64,000 bases of DNA from Artemia franciscana (GCF_032884065.1 NW_027062884.1:62001-126000); one strand, 5' to 3'. Numbered from the stretch's first letter, positions 24,222 to 34,405 are shown. The notes: generated by a model not told the origin, from the sequence alone. Program-made: numbers and translations.

Positions 24222-24945
24222 TAGGTAATGTTTGCCTGAAATATCCCGTTAGCAATATTAATGAGCTGCCAAAGGGTTTCGAATTCCCTCGCAAATCTCT
24301 CAAAGATTGATCCAGAGCCTCGAGCGATTTTTCGTGTGCCATTGTGCACTCGTCCCAAATAATAAGTTTGCATTGCTGCAATACTTTATCCATCCCAGAT
24401 GATTTGGAAATATTGCATGTGGGAGTATCTGTTGAATGAAAATTCAGAGGCAATTTCAAAGCAGAATGAGCAGTTCTTCCACCAGGCAGCAACGTTGCGG
24501 CTATTCCGGACGACGCAATTTCCAACACTATGTCCTTTTTTGATCGAATTGATGCCAGAATCAATTTTATCACAAACGTTTTACCAGTACCTCCTGGCGC
24601 ATCCATAAAGAAGATTTCTTCAACGTTGTTATCGACACAATGCATTATCTTATCATAAGTGTACTTTTGCTCCGACGTTAACTTAGAAATGATATTTTGT
24701 ACATACGACAATAGATCACTCGTGTTGTATTTCTGTTCACTATCCAATTCTACACATGTTGAAACAGCAGCGTTACGATTAGGTGAAGGCATTCCCAAAC
24801 CCTGAAGGGGTTTTTTTGCCATACATACGCACAAATCTTCAATAATAACTAAAGTGTAGTTATAAATTTCTGATGTAAAATCAAAAGTCATATCTGACGT
24901 CTCAAGCCGTTTTCGACGGAGTATATCCTCTCCATCTTAATTGTT
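24222..24945 (-). pseudogene. Helitron helicase, N-terminal part (GYFRQ subfamily)
   Basis: On the minus strand this reads EDILRRKRLETSDMTFDFTS, then the linker end ELDSEQKYNTSDLLSYVQN. Next come Walker A DAPGGTGKTFVIKLIL, the segment IASSGIAATLLPGGRTAHSA, Walker B LIIWDECTMAHEKSLEAL, and LTGYFRQTLPI, where it is cut by the hairpin repeat at 24221. The Asp of the motif III GDFRQ is Tyr here, a change shared with the copies at 45824-46186 and 61727-62398. Downstream helicase is absent. The upstream end at about 24945 is the same as in the 62.5-kb copy, showing common descent by segmental duplication. Confidence 0.85.
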
Positions 24946-25530
24946 CTGAATTTAGCGTTCCGTGTGTGACTTCTTTAAGGGGGTTGGGCATTACCCTTAC
25001 TGACAATTTAGTCTCTTTTCGTAATAAAATTGTTTCTGATGCTAAGGTATTGTATTGTATCAGATTAACGACGCTTCTTGACCACTAAGGTCCCTGCGTA
25101 TGCCCTGCAGTGCATTCCTGCAGCGTGATTCGATCTCTGGGTTCCGTATTACCAAGCTAAGGTCAAATCCACTGCGCAACCACAGGACTCTGATGCTAAG
25201 GTTAAACTTCAAGTGGGTTATTCTAAAATTGTTGCGAAGAGGGGGTAATAAAACCGCAAAGCCCAATCAAAAATTTATTCTTGCTTTTGTGGTCACTCGG
25301 TTTTCTATCTTTCTGGATTGTCTCCTGTTTTAAAAAGAAAAGATTTAAAGGCTCTCAAGTCATCTTATTTTCGTTTCCACCGATTTTTGTTGTATCTTCC
25401 TCCTTGGTACAAGAACAGTGATATGGTGACAAATTGTGGGGCTCCAGATTTATTAAATAAACTTAAAGTGCTACACCAGAAACTATCGACTCGATACATT
25501 TTACTATTAACCCTTTTCATGGTCTTCTAA
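24946..25530 (+). pseudogene. Possible LINE reverse-transcriptase C-terminal remnant
   Basis: The plus strand reads, across frame changes, SVPCVTSLRGLGITLTDNLV and later LKALKSSYFRFHRFLLYLPP with WYKNSDMVTNCGAPDLLNKL. The LGITLTDNL piece and the LLYLPPWYKNS piece resemble the thumb and C-terminal ends of some non-LTR (LINE) polymerases as I remember them. No catalytic YADD-type box is visible, so the family is not proven. The 62560-63126 copy is nearly identical, with one base missing in AAAGATTTAAAGG (near 25345) relative to this one. It may instead be a host gene remnant. Confidence 0.35.
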
Positions 25531-25924
25531 AATGTTTTCTACAGTAATTTAATGTGTTATCAGAAATTGTTTTTTTTTGTTTTTTTTTGTGCGTTTGTTT
25601 TATACTATGCTGTTTCAAGCGGGTCACAAATAATTTATTATTATGATTAATTACAATGCCAAAAAGATGTTTTTCTACAAAACTGTTTAAAAAAGCCCCC
25701 CCCCCCCCCCCCCCCAATTGACGCCTATGTAATCTATTTAATAAACTGTGATTGGATTTGAAGGTCTTTTATAGTTCATGCACTTAATGTGTGGTTTATC
25801 TTTATATTTTAAACCAATGGTTTCATTTATAGAGGCTAAAGTGTATCTAATAACCCAACTGAACTGTAAATCAAATACTATTAGAAACAAATATCAGTTA
25901 TAATAAACATTGCTTCAAGCATAT
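25531..25924. other. Duplicated AT-rich segment without gene
   Basis: 25531-25924 is shared with 63127-63480 and, from 25658 on, with 54872-55140. It holds a poly-C run at 25687-25715 whose length differs among copies, and T-rich runs near 25570. A minus-strand frame through the C run gives a poly-Gly artefact. Confidence 0.5.
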
Positions 25925-26092
25925 TTGTAAACCACAAAAGAAACAACAAAAGAAAAACAAAGAAACAACAAAAGAAACAACAAGAGAAAACAAAAAATTG
26001 AATAATAGCACATAGCATAATTGCAAAGCCCAGGTCATGCTGGGATTAATAATAGCACAATTGCAAAGCCCGGGTCATGCTGGGATTAATTA
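25925..26092 (+). repeat. AAAGAAACAAC microsatellite and a two-unit direct repeat
   Basis: 25925-25997 is a purine-rich AAAGAAACAAC-type run. It is followed by two direct copies of the unit ATTGCAAAGCCC(A/G)GGTCATG plus CTGGGATTAAT (about 26018-26092). The same arrangement occurs at 55145-55283 and 63510-63668, with small length differences in the run. Confidence 0.7.
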
Positions 26093-26221
26093 CGGCTGCG
26101 TGGTATAAGAACAAGGAAAAGTGTATTTTTTTGCATATTTATCCGCGTTATATCTCGAAAACATGTAGTTATATTAAGTGTAGTTTTGATCATGTTGGCC
26201 TGTGTTGTCTTTTATCATGTA

Positions 26222-27043
26222 CAAGCCCCCCCGCGCGCGTAAGTCGTTACGCGCCATATTAGTTACGCGCCATTGTAGCAGTGTCCCTGTGTCCCACCTG
26301 TGAATAGAGATAGATATAAATATATATTTTTAACTACGTAAAACATAAGAATATACAACATTCTTCGCTGTCCCATTGTCTGTGAATATAAATAGCATTT
26401 ATATTCCCTGTGTCCCGGTCGTCATTTGTGTCCTGGTGTCCCAGTTTGTATTTTCTCTTTGAGTGTCCCGGTCGTCATTTATATTCCCTTTGTCCCAGTG
26501 TCCCGGTCGTCATTTGTGTCCCGGTGTCCCGGTCTGTAATTTCTATTCAAACAATCCCTGTGTCTCAGTCGTCAATTATATATCCCGCCTGTACCCCGGC
26601 GTCCCTGTTGTAGTTGTGTCCCTGCGTCCCGGTCGTCATTTATATTCCCGGTCGTGATTTGTGTCCGGGTGTCCCAGTCTGTAATTTTTCTTTGAGGTTC
26701 CTGGTCGTCATTTATATTCCCTCTGTGTCGGTCGTCATTTGTGTCCCGGTCTGTAACTTATCTTTGAGTGTTTTTTCTTTTTAGTTTTTTTTAGTTTTTT
26801 ACATTTTTTCAGTTTTTTTTTCTTCTTTATTTTTCAGCGTCACTATGAAGTACATATTGCCGAAACTTCAGTCATTTTACAATTAAACATTTTTCCGTGA
26901 ACGCATGTCTTAAATACCATTAATGACGTCACCGCCAAAGCAAAAATGACGACAACTAATTTCATGACGTCAGCCGACACAGAAACATGACGTCACCTGA
27001 TCCACAGATCCACAGACAGACAACTTATTTTTATATATATAGA
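26222..27043 (-). mobile_element. Non-autonomous Helitron with alternative 3' end (822 bp)
   Basis: On the minus strand it starts TC (27043-27042) plus TATATATATAAAAATAAG and ends CTTG at 26222. Flanks are CATGTA and TTGAC on the plus strand. The empty sites at about 55414 and 63799 read CATGTATTGAC without a break, so the insertion lies exactly between A and T with no target duplication, as expected for Helitrons. A ~29-bp deletion lies just beyond the 5' flank. Inside are three TGACGTCA octamers (26924-26995), T-rich and GGGACAC-type minisatellites, the helicase tail remnant, and only the first of the three usual 3' hairpins. Confidence 0.9.
26924..26995 (-). promoter_or_regulatory. Cluster of three TGACGTCA octamers in a Helitron 5' region
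   Basis: Full palindromic TGACGTCA sites lie at 26924-26931, 26965-26972 and 26988-26995, within about 120 bases of the element's 5' end. TGACGTCA is the textbook cAMP-response-element core bound by CREB/ATF bZIP proteins. A role as element promoter or host-factor site is inference. Confidence 0.5.
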
Positions 27044-28369
27044 TTGACCGGTATGTTCAAGAAAGCAGCTATAAACAACAGCACGAAGGGAAAATGTTGT
27101 TCTTAATCATCATATTAATCGTTCAGAGCCTTTTAATTATTTTTTATTTTTTAAGCAACAATTCCAAAACTGAGTCGGTGCCAAAAAACTTGAGGCGAGG
27201 GGACAATCTGCCCCCTCATCTGAAATTACGCTACTGGACCCCTTCTTCGTGGATCAGACTGTAAGTTATGCCCAGGGGTATAGAAGACTTATATAGAAAA
27301 GGATGATCGTATAAACTACAGAGGGGGTTCATTGGATTACTAATCAGAAGTTTTAGTGCCTTTTTTGAAATTACGAGTGATGGTAATGTGGACACCCTCC
27401 CCCCCCACACACACACACAAACACATCGTATTACCCGAAATGCATCTGATAGAAACTTTGAGATGGCTATTTGTTGTCGTAGAAACTCTGAAAAAGGGTC
27501 ATTCGATTAGAAATTGAAAGGACTAGTGCATTTTTAATAGTCAAAAGTGATCGGAGGTCAGAAATCCCCCCCCACGCCCATCAATTCCCAAAACACGTCT
27601 TATAAAAATTTTAAGATAGTCATTTTGTTTAGCGTAATTGAAAGGTCTGAAAATTATGCCTTTGATAATGACAACCCCCCTCCACAGCCCTCAGCGCAAG
27701 GGTTGTAAGTTATACCTCGAGGGCATATAAGGTTTTTATGGAAAGGTTTGTTGTTTAAGCTCCTTATAGGGCTCATTGGATTAGAAACCATATGTTCTAG
27801 TTCTTTTTTTAAGAGTCATCGTGATCGGAGCAGCACCTCCACCCCACCCCCCCTCTAAGTCTTGTATTCTATTAAAAGATCTGATATTCCCTAGGGGCAT
27901 ATCAGTTTCTTATGTAAGTGGTGGTCATATGAACTTTACAAGAGGCTCATTGAATTTGAAATGCACAGTTCTAGTTCCCTTTTTAAGAGTCGAATATGAC
28001 AGAGAGCAACTAGCCCTCCTCCCTGAAATCCTCTTTTCTTAAAACAAATTTAATTGAAATTGTGAGACATCCATTTCGTTACCAGTAGTAAGGGTTGTAG
28101 GTTAAGTCGCGGGGCATATAAGGTTTTTGGGAACGAGAGGTCATATAAGCTATGAATCGGATAGACCTCATTTGACTGGAGTTTCGAAGTTCCAGTACCC
28201 TTTTTAATAGATAAAAATGAATGGAGTTCAATCAGCCCCTCCTAAGCCTATCATTTCCCAAAACATATCTGATTAAAATTTTGAGAGATCTATTTCGTTC
28301 AGCCTTTTTAAAAGGTCCAGTAATTATGTCTGAGGATGTCAAACTGTCCAAAGTTCTCAGGGCAAGGGT
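27044..28369 (+). repeat. Duplicated segment plus ~265-bp repeat units
   Basis: 27044-27230 matches 55441-55640 and 63834-64000. 27230-28369 is a run of forward ~265-bp units, matching 55640-56790 at high identity, with poly-C runs of variable length. No gene is supported; the frames at 27231-27416 and 27821-28042 are repeat by-products. Confidence 0.65.
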
Positions 28370-28920
28370 TGTAACTTAGGCAATTTTTTCATAGTTTAGA
28401 AGCAGTATATGTTATTGAGAAAGGCATGCATGTTTGAACTTTACTTTCCATGAAGACGAAGGGCATTCAGGTGAGCCTTTCAATATTACTCTTCAAGAGG
28501 AAAGAAAGATTTCTTAAATTTCTTAATTTTGCGAGGGAACCTTTCGCTTGGTTTTAGAAAACCAGTGTTTATTGATGTCCAGTTTTGAACTCTGAGGGTT
28601 TTAACCGATTATTTAGGAAGCTATAGAAGAGAGACAGGGTTTAAATCCTATTAACAACTTGGATCATCGTGCCCAAATCCGTTGGCCGGATCCAATGCCA
28701 AAATTCAATTTATCAATATCAAAAGAAAACATTTTCACATGCTGACCAATGGTCAGCCTAACGCTGGTACCAATCTCCTGATTCTCTGCTTTCATTCGTA
28801 AGTGTAATGCAAGGTTGGGGGCCAGGTGGGGGCCTAGAAGAGTAATATTGATCTTATTTGCCATAGTAAAAATAATTGATAATCAGGCACCTTTTTTATG
28901 AGCAAACGATTCCGGTTTCA
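28370..28920 (+). repeat. GTTATTGAGAAAGG repeat, copy 2
   Basis: Homologous to 16600-17149 and 56790-57310, same orientation. It contains the 66-codon minus-strand frame described separately. Confidence 0.6.
28664..28864 (-). CDS. Conserved 66-residue open frame, unknown
   Basis: The minus-strand ATG frame begins MANKINITLLGPHLAPNLAL and ends GSGQRIWAR, then TGA. A near-identical frame lies at 57065-57265 with about six substitutions, several of them conservative or single-base. A third copy near 16880-17060 starts MANNINIT and is frame-shifted. The composition is protein-like: alternating hydrophobic and polar residues, no low complexity. I do not recognise the family and see no signal peptide or membrane segment. 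It may be a small ORF of a repeat, or a captured exon. Preservation in two recently duplicated copies is weak evidence of function. Confidence 0.3.
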   Translation of the reverse strand: MANKINITLLGPHLAPNLALHLRMKAENQEIGTSVRLTIGQHVKMFSFDIDKLNFGIGSGQRIWAR

Positions 28921-29607
28921 GAAAGTCAGACAAAAACAACTTTATGTAACAAGTACTACTGACAGAAAATGAAAACTTAACAATGAATCTCTAATGACTC
29001 TAGGCAACGCAATAACACTGCCAAGATTAATTGTCCAGTTGAAATCTTATTCTGAATTGACGTATTGACGTCAAATTTTTTATATATTCTCAAATATTAT
29101 ATTAAATAATACTTACGTCTATTCATATAAAACCGTCAATTAAGAAAAACTAAATAAAAATTAATACGCCCCATTGACAATTTATTAGCACATAGTGTCT
29201 TTTGATTTATTCCAACTTGCCCCTCAGTGTTACCGGAGAGTTCCAACTCGATTCCCCAACCTGCTCTCAATATATTACAGGCACGGTATTTTGATTACCT
29301 GTGTATATTTAGTCCTATAACTTAGGGCAACATCTTTCTCACTATTCTCTGAAGGTATCAACTTAAACTCTTAGTTGTTCCTGAAACATTGCAGATGCAA
29401 TACTTTAAGAGCCTGGCAGCACAAAGTATCTTTTGATTTATCTAGCTGCAGAACTGTGCATAATTATAAGCTGAAGGGGAGCTTATAGTTTTACAATTAT
29501 TTTTTTATATCTGGAAAGGAGCTTTTGCTTGTAGATCAGTAACCTCTTTTCGTACATCTTGAGCATATTTTTCTATGGGTTCACCAAACTTCTTTATCAT
29601 AAAAGAA
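28921..29607. other. Duplicated non-satellite segment
   Basis: Shared with 57311-58036 at high identity. A ~30-base stretch present at 57400-57435 is missing here. AT-rich, no open frame preserved in both copies, nothing recognised. It ends where the inverted-repeat family begins. Confidence 0.5.
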
Positions 29608-32080
29608 CTCTTAAAAAGGAGACTAGAACAATACATTTCAAATCAAATGAGTTTCTTGTAAAGTTCACATGACCACCCCTTCCATAAAAACCTGATAAGC
29701 CACTGGGGCAAAACTTTAAACCCTTCCCCCCAGACTCTGGGGAATTCTTTCCACCCAAAAGGCATTATTATATGATCTTCGGATGATTTTTGAACAAATG
29801 GCTGTCTCAAAATTTTATTGGACGTTTTTCTGGAATATAAGAAGCAGAGGGGGGGGGGCTGCCCCGGTCACTTTGAATCTTAAAAAAGGAACTAGAACAT
29901 ATGAATTCCAATCTAATGAGTCCTATCAGAGAGTTTAAACAAAACCCTTTCCATAAAAACCTTATATGCCTTCGGGGCATAGCTTATAAACCTCGCACTG
30001 AGGGCTTTGGGGAGGGAGATGGGGCTCTCAGTATCAAAGACATAAATTTCAGACCTTTCAACTATGCTAAACAAAATGACTATCTTAAAATTTTGAGCCA
30101 ATGTGTTTTGGAAATTGATGGGCGTGGGGGGGTAGGGGGGCTTGCTGCACCCCGATCACTTTTGACTAATAAAAAAAGAACTACACCTTTCAATTTTCCA
30201 TCGAATGAGCCTTTTCTTAAGTTTCTAAGACAACAAATGACCATCTCATCAGATGCATATTGGTAAACTACGAGGCATGGGGGGGGGGGGGGTATTCAAC
30301 CTTTGATCTCTCTCAATTTAAAAAAAAAACATTAGAACTTGTGATTAGCAATCCAATGTCCAATAGCCCCCCTCTGAAGTTTAAGTTTGTGCCTGGCAGC
30401 ACAAAGTGTCTTCTGATTTATCTAGCTTCAGAACTGTGCATAAGTAGAGGCCTAATAGGAGCTTATAGTTTTAATTTTTCTTTATTTTGTCTGGAAAGGA
30501 GACAAATATTTTTTTAGCCCCTTCCTTCTTCCATCCATGTTAAATTTAATTTTGGTTTTCCTCAGACTCTCCATTACTTTACCCAAAAGTATATGAAAGT
30601 CTAAACTTCATCTCCCAAGCTGTCTCCAATATACTGCAGATATGTTACTCTGATGAAATTTATACAGATAATATTTACGTTTTAGATCGATCTCTTTAAC
30701 CATTACATAGATATTTTAAATGATTCCTCAAATCTGCCGTAAACTAAGAAGTGACTATACATAATCCATTGCATTTCTTTCATCAAAAGTATATGAACCA
30801 AATATTAGAAAATTCAAAATACCACATACCTTGTGACGGCGTAGTGGATAACGCCGTGCCTCTTGACCAGAAGTTTGCTGGTTCAATCCCGCGTCTCATA
30901 AGGAAGTGACCTTAATACATGAGCAAAATTAATTTTTTTGGAAAAATTATAACTATGTAAATATAATGTTTTGACATTTTCTAATAAAGAAAAAACATAT
31001 TAGTTTTAAATTAGACAAAATAAACATAAGAAAAGAACTAAGTCATACTTATACGGAAAATGTCCAGTTGTAAGTTCAAAAATTATTTATTTTTTTGGTT
31101 TTATAACAGGGCACTTCGTATCGAAGGAATTGGCGTAGAAACTTCGAAAAGGGCTCATTCTGTTGGAAATTAGAAGGGCTAGTGCCGATTTTAATAGACG
31201 AAAGTGATTGCAAGACAACTAACACCCTTCCCACGCCTGCTATTTCCCCAAACACCTCCAATCGAAATTTTAAGATAGCCATTCTGTTCAACGTCGTTGA
31301 AAGGTCTGAAATTATGTTTGAGGATAACAACCACCCCAGAGTCCTCAAGGTAAGGGCTGTAAGTAATACCCGGGGTAAATAACGTTTATATAGAAAGATT
31401 GATCGTTTATGCTACGGAGGCTGGCAATTGGACATTTGATTGGTAATCAGAAGTTCTAACGTTTTTTTTTAAATTGAGAGTTATCAAAGGATGGATACCC
31501 CCCCTTGCTTCTTTGTTTACCGATATGCATCTGATAAAAATTTTGAGATTGCCATTTGTTGTCTTAGAAACTTTAGAAAAAGTTCATTCGATGGAAAATT
31601 AAAAGGTCTAGTACCATTTCATTATTAGTCAAAAGCGATCGGAGTGCAACAAGCCCCCCCCCTTCACGCATACCAATTAGCAGAACGCATCTGATCAAAA
31701 TTTTAAGATAGCCATTTTATTTAGCGTAGTTGAAAGGTCTGAAAATTATGTCTTTGATACTGACAGCTGCCTCCCCCTCCCACTGCCCTCAGCGCAAGGT
31801 TTATAAGTTATGTCTCGAGGGCACATAAGGTTTTTATGGAAAGGGTAGCTATTTAAACTCTATGATAGGGCTTTTTAGATTGGAAATCGCAGCCCCCCCC
31901 CCCCTACGTCTTATATTCCAGAAGAACATCCGATAAAATTTTGAGACAGCCATTTGTTCAAAAATCGACCGAAGATCATATAATAATGCCTTTGGGGTGG
32001 AAAGAATCCCCGAAAGTCAGGGGGTAAGGGTTGTAAGTTATGCCCCAGGGGCATATCAGATTTTTATGGAAGGGGTGGTC
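29608..32080 (+). repeat. Inverted-repeat element with ~265-bp tandem units in its arms
   Basis: 29608-30345 is a reversed arm and about 31090-32080 a forward arm of the same ~265-bp unit series. The spacer 30345-31090 holds the tRNA-like sequence. The related locus 58037-59447 has both arms but lacks about 1.06 kb of the spacer. The structure (long inverted arms made of tandem repeats around a distinct centre) recalls foldback-type elements. The forward arm ends at about 32080, where a deletion relative to 59447-60080 joins it to repeat R-F. Confidence 0.6.
30831..30901 (+). repeat. tRNA-like sequence, copy 4 (diverged)
   Basis: It starts TTGTGACGGCGTAGTGG and ends CTCATAAGG, with GGTTCAATCCC as B-box-like segment. 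The 3' acceptor strand is changed, so only part of the stem pairs. The middle part contains CTTGACCAGAAG and differs from copies 1 and 3. Not a functional tRNA on this evidence. Confidence 0.5.
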
Positions 32081-32084
32081 ATCC

Positions 32085-32400
32085 GCTGTCTTTACTACTA
32101 CTACTTCTATTGATCCTATTCATACGGCTAATAGCACTGAGAAGAAAATATGATAACATACAGGTTATCAATAGGACATATCTGCAACGTATTAAGTTGT
32201 GTTATGATAATTGTATTAAGTTGAAACCTCTGGGACTTGATGAGAGGAATGTTCTGCCGATATGTTAATGCTACTACTAGTAATATCAATACTATTACTA
32301 CTGCAACTACTATTACAACTATGCCTAGAGGTATGAAGGTGAAATTTTCGAAGAATTTTGAGGGGGAAGGTGAACTGAATCACAAGACACGTTATGCCTT
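32085..32400 (+). repeat. (ACT)n-rich repeat R-F, copy 2
   Basis: Matches 14091-14410 and 60075-60350. The left junction at about 32080 corresponds to a ~630-bp deletion relative to the 59447-60080 copy. Confidence 0.6.
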
Positions 32401-32404
32401 CATT

Positions 32405-32745
32405 ACAATTTGATTTGATAAGCCCTGTCACTTTTTTTCAAACCTTGGATATAGCTTTCAATCGTTTTCATTTAGATTTGTTTTGATATTTTTTGTCATA
32501 TGTCCTCTAACCGCAGATCTTGTTTGTGCTTCATTTTCGTGCATTATGATCTAAGACACATTTCTATGCATTTTGTTTTAGCTGTTCGGATTCATTCGCA
32601 ATCATCTGTAATTTTGAATTCATTCAATGTAATAATAAATTCATTCCAAAGAGCCAAAATAAATTCATTCTATTCCAGGGTGGTTAAGAAATTCAGTTTT
32701 GAATTCATTTTCTCCTTCCTGTGTATCTTTACAGACGCTAAAATA

Positions 32746-32748
<3 letters not shown>
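32405..32748 (+). repeat. Interspersed repeat R-D, copy 3
   Basis: Forward copy of the family at 15045-15605. It is interrupted after CGCTAAAATAAGA by the (TA)n tract 32749-32786, after which the Helitron array begins. Confidence 0.65.

Positions 32749-32786
<38 letters not shown>
32749..32786. repeat. (TA)n tract at the left edge of the Helitron array
   Basis: About 38 bp of TA abut the 5' TC of the first Helitron at 32787. The same kind of tract joins other Helitron ends at 36935-36958, 38421-38450, 39824-39851, 41419-41440 and 50204-50300. Confidence 0.85.
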
Positions 32787-32789
<3 letters not shown>

Positions 32790-32854
32790 ATATATATAAA
32801 AATAAGTTGTCTGTCTGTGGATGTGTGGATGGATGTGTGGATGGATGTGTCAGG

Positions 32855-32890
32855 TGACGTCACCTGAAAAAACTGGATTAGGTGACGTCA
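32855..32890 (+). promoter_or_regulatory. Two TGACGTCA octamers, first inside a 16-bp palindrome
   Basis: 32851-32866 reads CAGGTGACGTCACCTG, a perfect palindrome, and a second octamer lies at 32883-32890. The same pair is present near the 5' end of the other H1-type copies (for example 39918-39956 and 41489-41527). CREB/ATF-type binding is inferred from the octamer only. Confidence 0.5.
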
Positions 32891-33590
32891 AAACTGAAAA
32901 AACTAAAAAAAGGCAAAAACTACAAAAAAAACTAAAAACTAATAAAAAAAATAAAAAAGCTAAAAAACTAAAAAAACTATAAAGGTAAAAACCAATAAAA
33001 AACTAAAAAAAAAACTGAAAAAACTAAAAAAAGGCAAAAACTACAAAAAAAAACTAAAAACTAATAAAAAAAGTAAAAAAGCTAAAAAACTAAAAAAACT
33101 AAAAAAACTAAAAAAAGGTAAAAAACTAAAAAAAATAAAAAATAAAAAAAAACTAAAAAAAAGGAAAAAACTGAAAAATAAGCTAAAATAAAGGTAAAAA
33201 CCAATAAAAAACTAAAAAAAAAAAAAGGAAAAAACTAATAAATGACGACACTCAAAGAGAAAGCGACCAGGACAAAAAACTAAAAAAAAAGGCAAAAACT
33301 ACAAAAAAACTAAAAACTAATAAAAAAAATAAAAAAGCTAAAAAACTAAAAAAACTAAAAAAAGGTAAAAAACTAAAAAAACTAAAAACTAAAAAAAAAC
33401 TAAAAAAGGTAAAAACTAAAAGAACTAAAAAGAAAAAAATAAATGACGACACTCAAAGAGAAAGCGACCAGGACAAAAGGAATGTTCGATTAGCAATCAA
33501 CAAAGCACCGGGACACAGGGAGTATAAATGACGACCAGGACACAAGTAAAAAAAAAAATTAACAAAACTAAAAAGAAGGTAAAAACTACA
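32891..33590 (+). repeat. A-rich minisatellite (CTAAAAAA-type units)
   Basis: Repeats of AAAAACTAAAAAA with interspersed AAAAAGGCAAAAACTAC and AAAGGTAAAAAC blocks. The long open frames on either strand encode only Lys/Asn/Thr or Phe/Leu/Ser runs and are artefacts. The same array occurs in every H1-type Helitron (37440-37760, 38000-38320, 39160-39720, 39957-40500, 41528-42380, 42987-43870) and in shorter form at 47320-47600 and 48200-48490. Confidence 0.9.
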
Positions 33591-33719
33591 AAAAAACTAA
33601 AAAGAAAAAAAAACTAAAAACTAATAAAAAAACTAAAAAATCTAAAAATCTAAATAAACTAAAAAAGAAAAAAAAAGGAAAAAAATAAAGGAGAAAAACA
33701 AAACTAAAAAACGAATGTA

Positions 33720-34095
33720 TATACAGACCGGTACACCGGGATACAAATGACGACCGGGACACAGGGAATATAAATAACGACCGGGACACAGGGACACAAC
33801 TACAACGGGGACACCGGGGGAAACAGGGGGATATAAATGACGACCGGGACAAAAAAACTAAAAAGAAATAAAAACTAAAAACTAATAAAAAAAACTAAAA
33901 AATCTAAAAATCTAAATAAGCTAAAAAAGAAAAAAAAAGGAAAAAAATAAAGGAGAAAAACAAAACTAAAAAACGAATGTATATACAGACCGGGACACCG
34001 GGATACAAATGATGACCGGGACCCGGGACACAGGGAATATAAATGACGACCGGGACACAGGGACACAACTACAACGGGGACACCGGGGGAAACAG
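33720..34095 (+). repeat. GGGACAC minisatellite
   Basis: Alternating units built on GACGACCGGGACACAGGG, AATATAAAT and CGGGACACAACTACAACGG, partly duplicated with an A-rich block between. It is found in all Helitron copies of this family here, including the 26.4-26.8, 47-49 and 54.1-54.3 kb copies. Confidence 0.9.
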
Positions 34096-34255
34096 GGGGA
34101 TAACCTGACAATCTATTTATATGCAAAGACAATGGGACAGCAAAGAATGTTGTATATTCGCAAGTTTTACGTAGTTAAAACCATATATATATATATATAT
34201 CTATATTCACAGGTGGGACATAGGGACACAACTACAATGGCGCGTAACTATTATG

Positions 34256-34355
34256 GCGCGTAACGACTTACGCGCGCGGGGGGGCTTGGGGGGGGCGCGA
34301 AGCGCCCCCACCAACTAGGTGTTGGGGTGGCGCGAAGCGCCACCCCAACAGCTAG
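34256..34355 (+). other. Helitron 3' end with three tandem hairpin-CT(T/A)G units
   Basis: Hairpin 1 is GCGCGTAA/CGAC/TTACGCGC (34256-34275), followed after 9 nt by CTTG (34285-34288). Hairpin 2 is GGGGGCGC/GAA/GCGCCCCC (34291-34309), followed after 5 nt by CTAG (34315-34318). Hairpin 3 is the 13-bp stem GTTGGGGTGGCGC with GAA loop (34321-34349), followed after 2 nt by the terminal CTAG (34352-34355). A hairpin shortly before a CTRR end is the known Helitron transposition terminator. The triple arrangement is seen directly here and in all other full 3' ends of the window. Confidence 0.85.
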
Positions 34356-34405
34356 TATATATATAAAAATAAGTTGTCTGTCTGTGTGTCTGTCTGTGGA
34401 TCAGG

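Larger units (their letters stand above)
32787..34355 (+). mobile_element. Non-autonomous minisatellite Helitron H1 (1,569 bp)
   Basis: Starts TC plus TATATATATAAAAATAAG and ends with the GTTGGGGTGGCGC/GAA/GCGCCACCCCAAC hairpin plus AGCTAG. Order inside: TGTGGATGGA repeats; the 16-bp palindrome CAGGTGACGTCACCTG; an A-rich minisatellite of CTAAAAAA-type units; a GACGACCGGGACACAGGG-type minisatellite; the last ~30 codons of the helicase ([18 protein letters not shown] at about 34107-34165); a (TA)n; and the 3' end. There is no coding capacity beyond the helicase tail. Nearly identical elements lie at 38451-39823 and 39852-41418. Confidence 0.9.

Noticed and set aside
24946-25530. Intact LINE or other reverse-transcribing element
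   Set aside because: Only C-terminal-like fragments in several frames, with no catalytic box, no endonuclease and no LTR; kept as a tentative remnant only.
32891-33590. CRISPR-like array of regular repeats
   Set aside because: Units are short, variable and without unique spacers, in a eukaryotic transposon; it is a minisatellite.
33252-34132. Phe/Leu/Ser- or Lys-rich open frames of 60-130 codons in 33.2-44.3 kb and 47.5-49.2 kb
   Set aside because: They are translations of the CTAAAAAA-type minisatellite and shift with unit number; no signal or membrane protein is credible.
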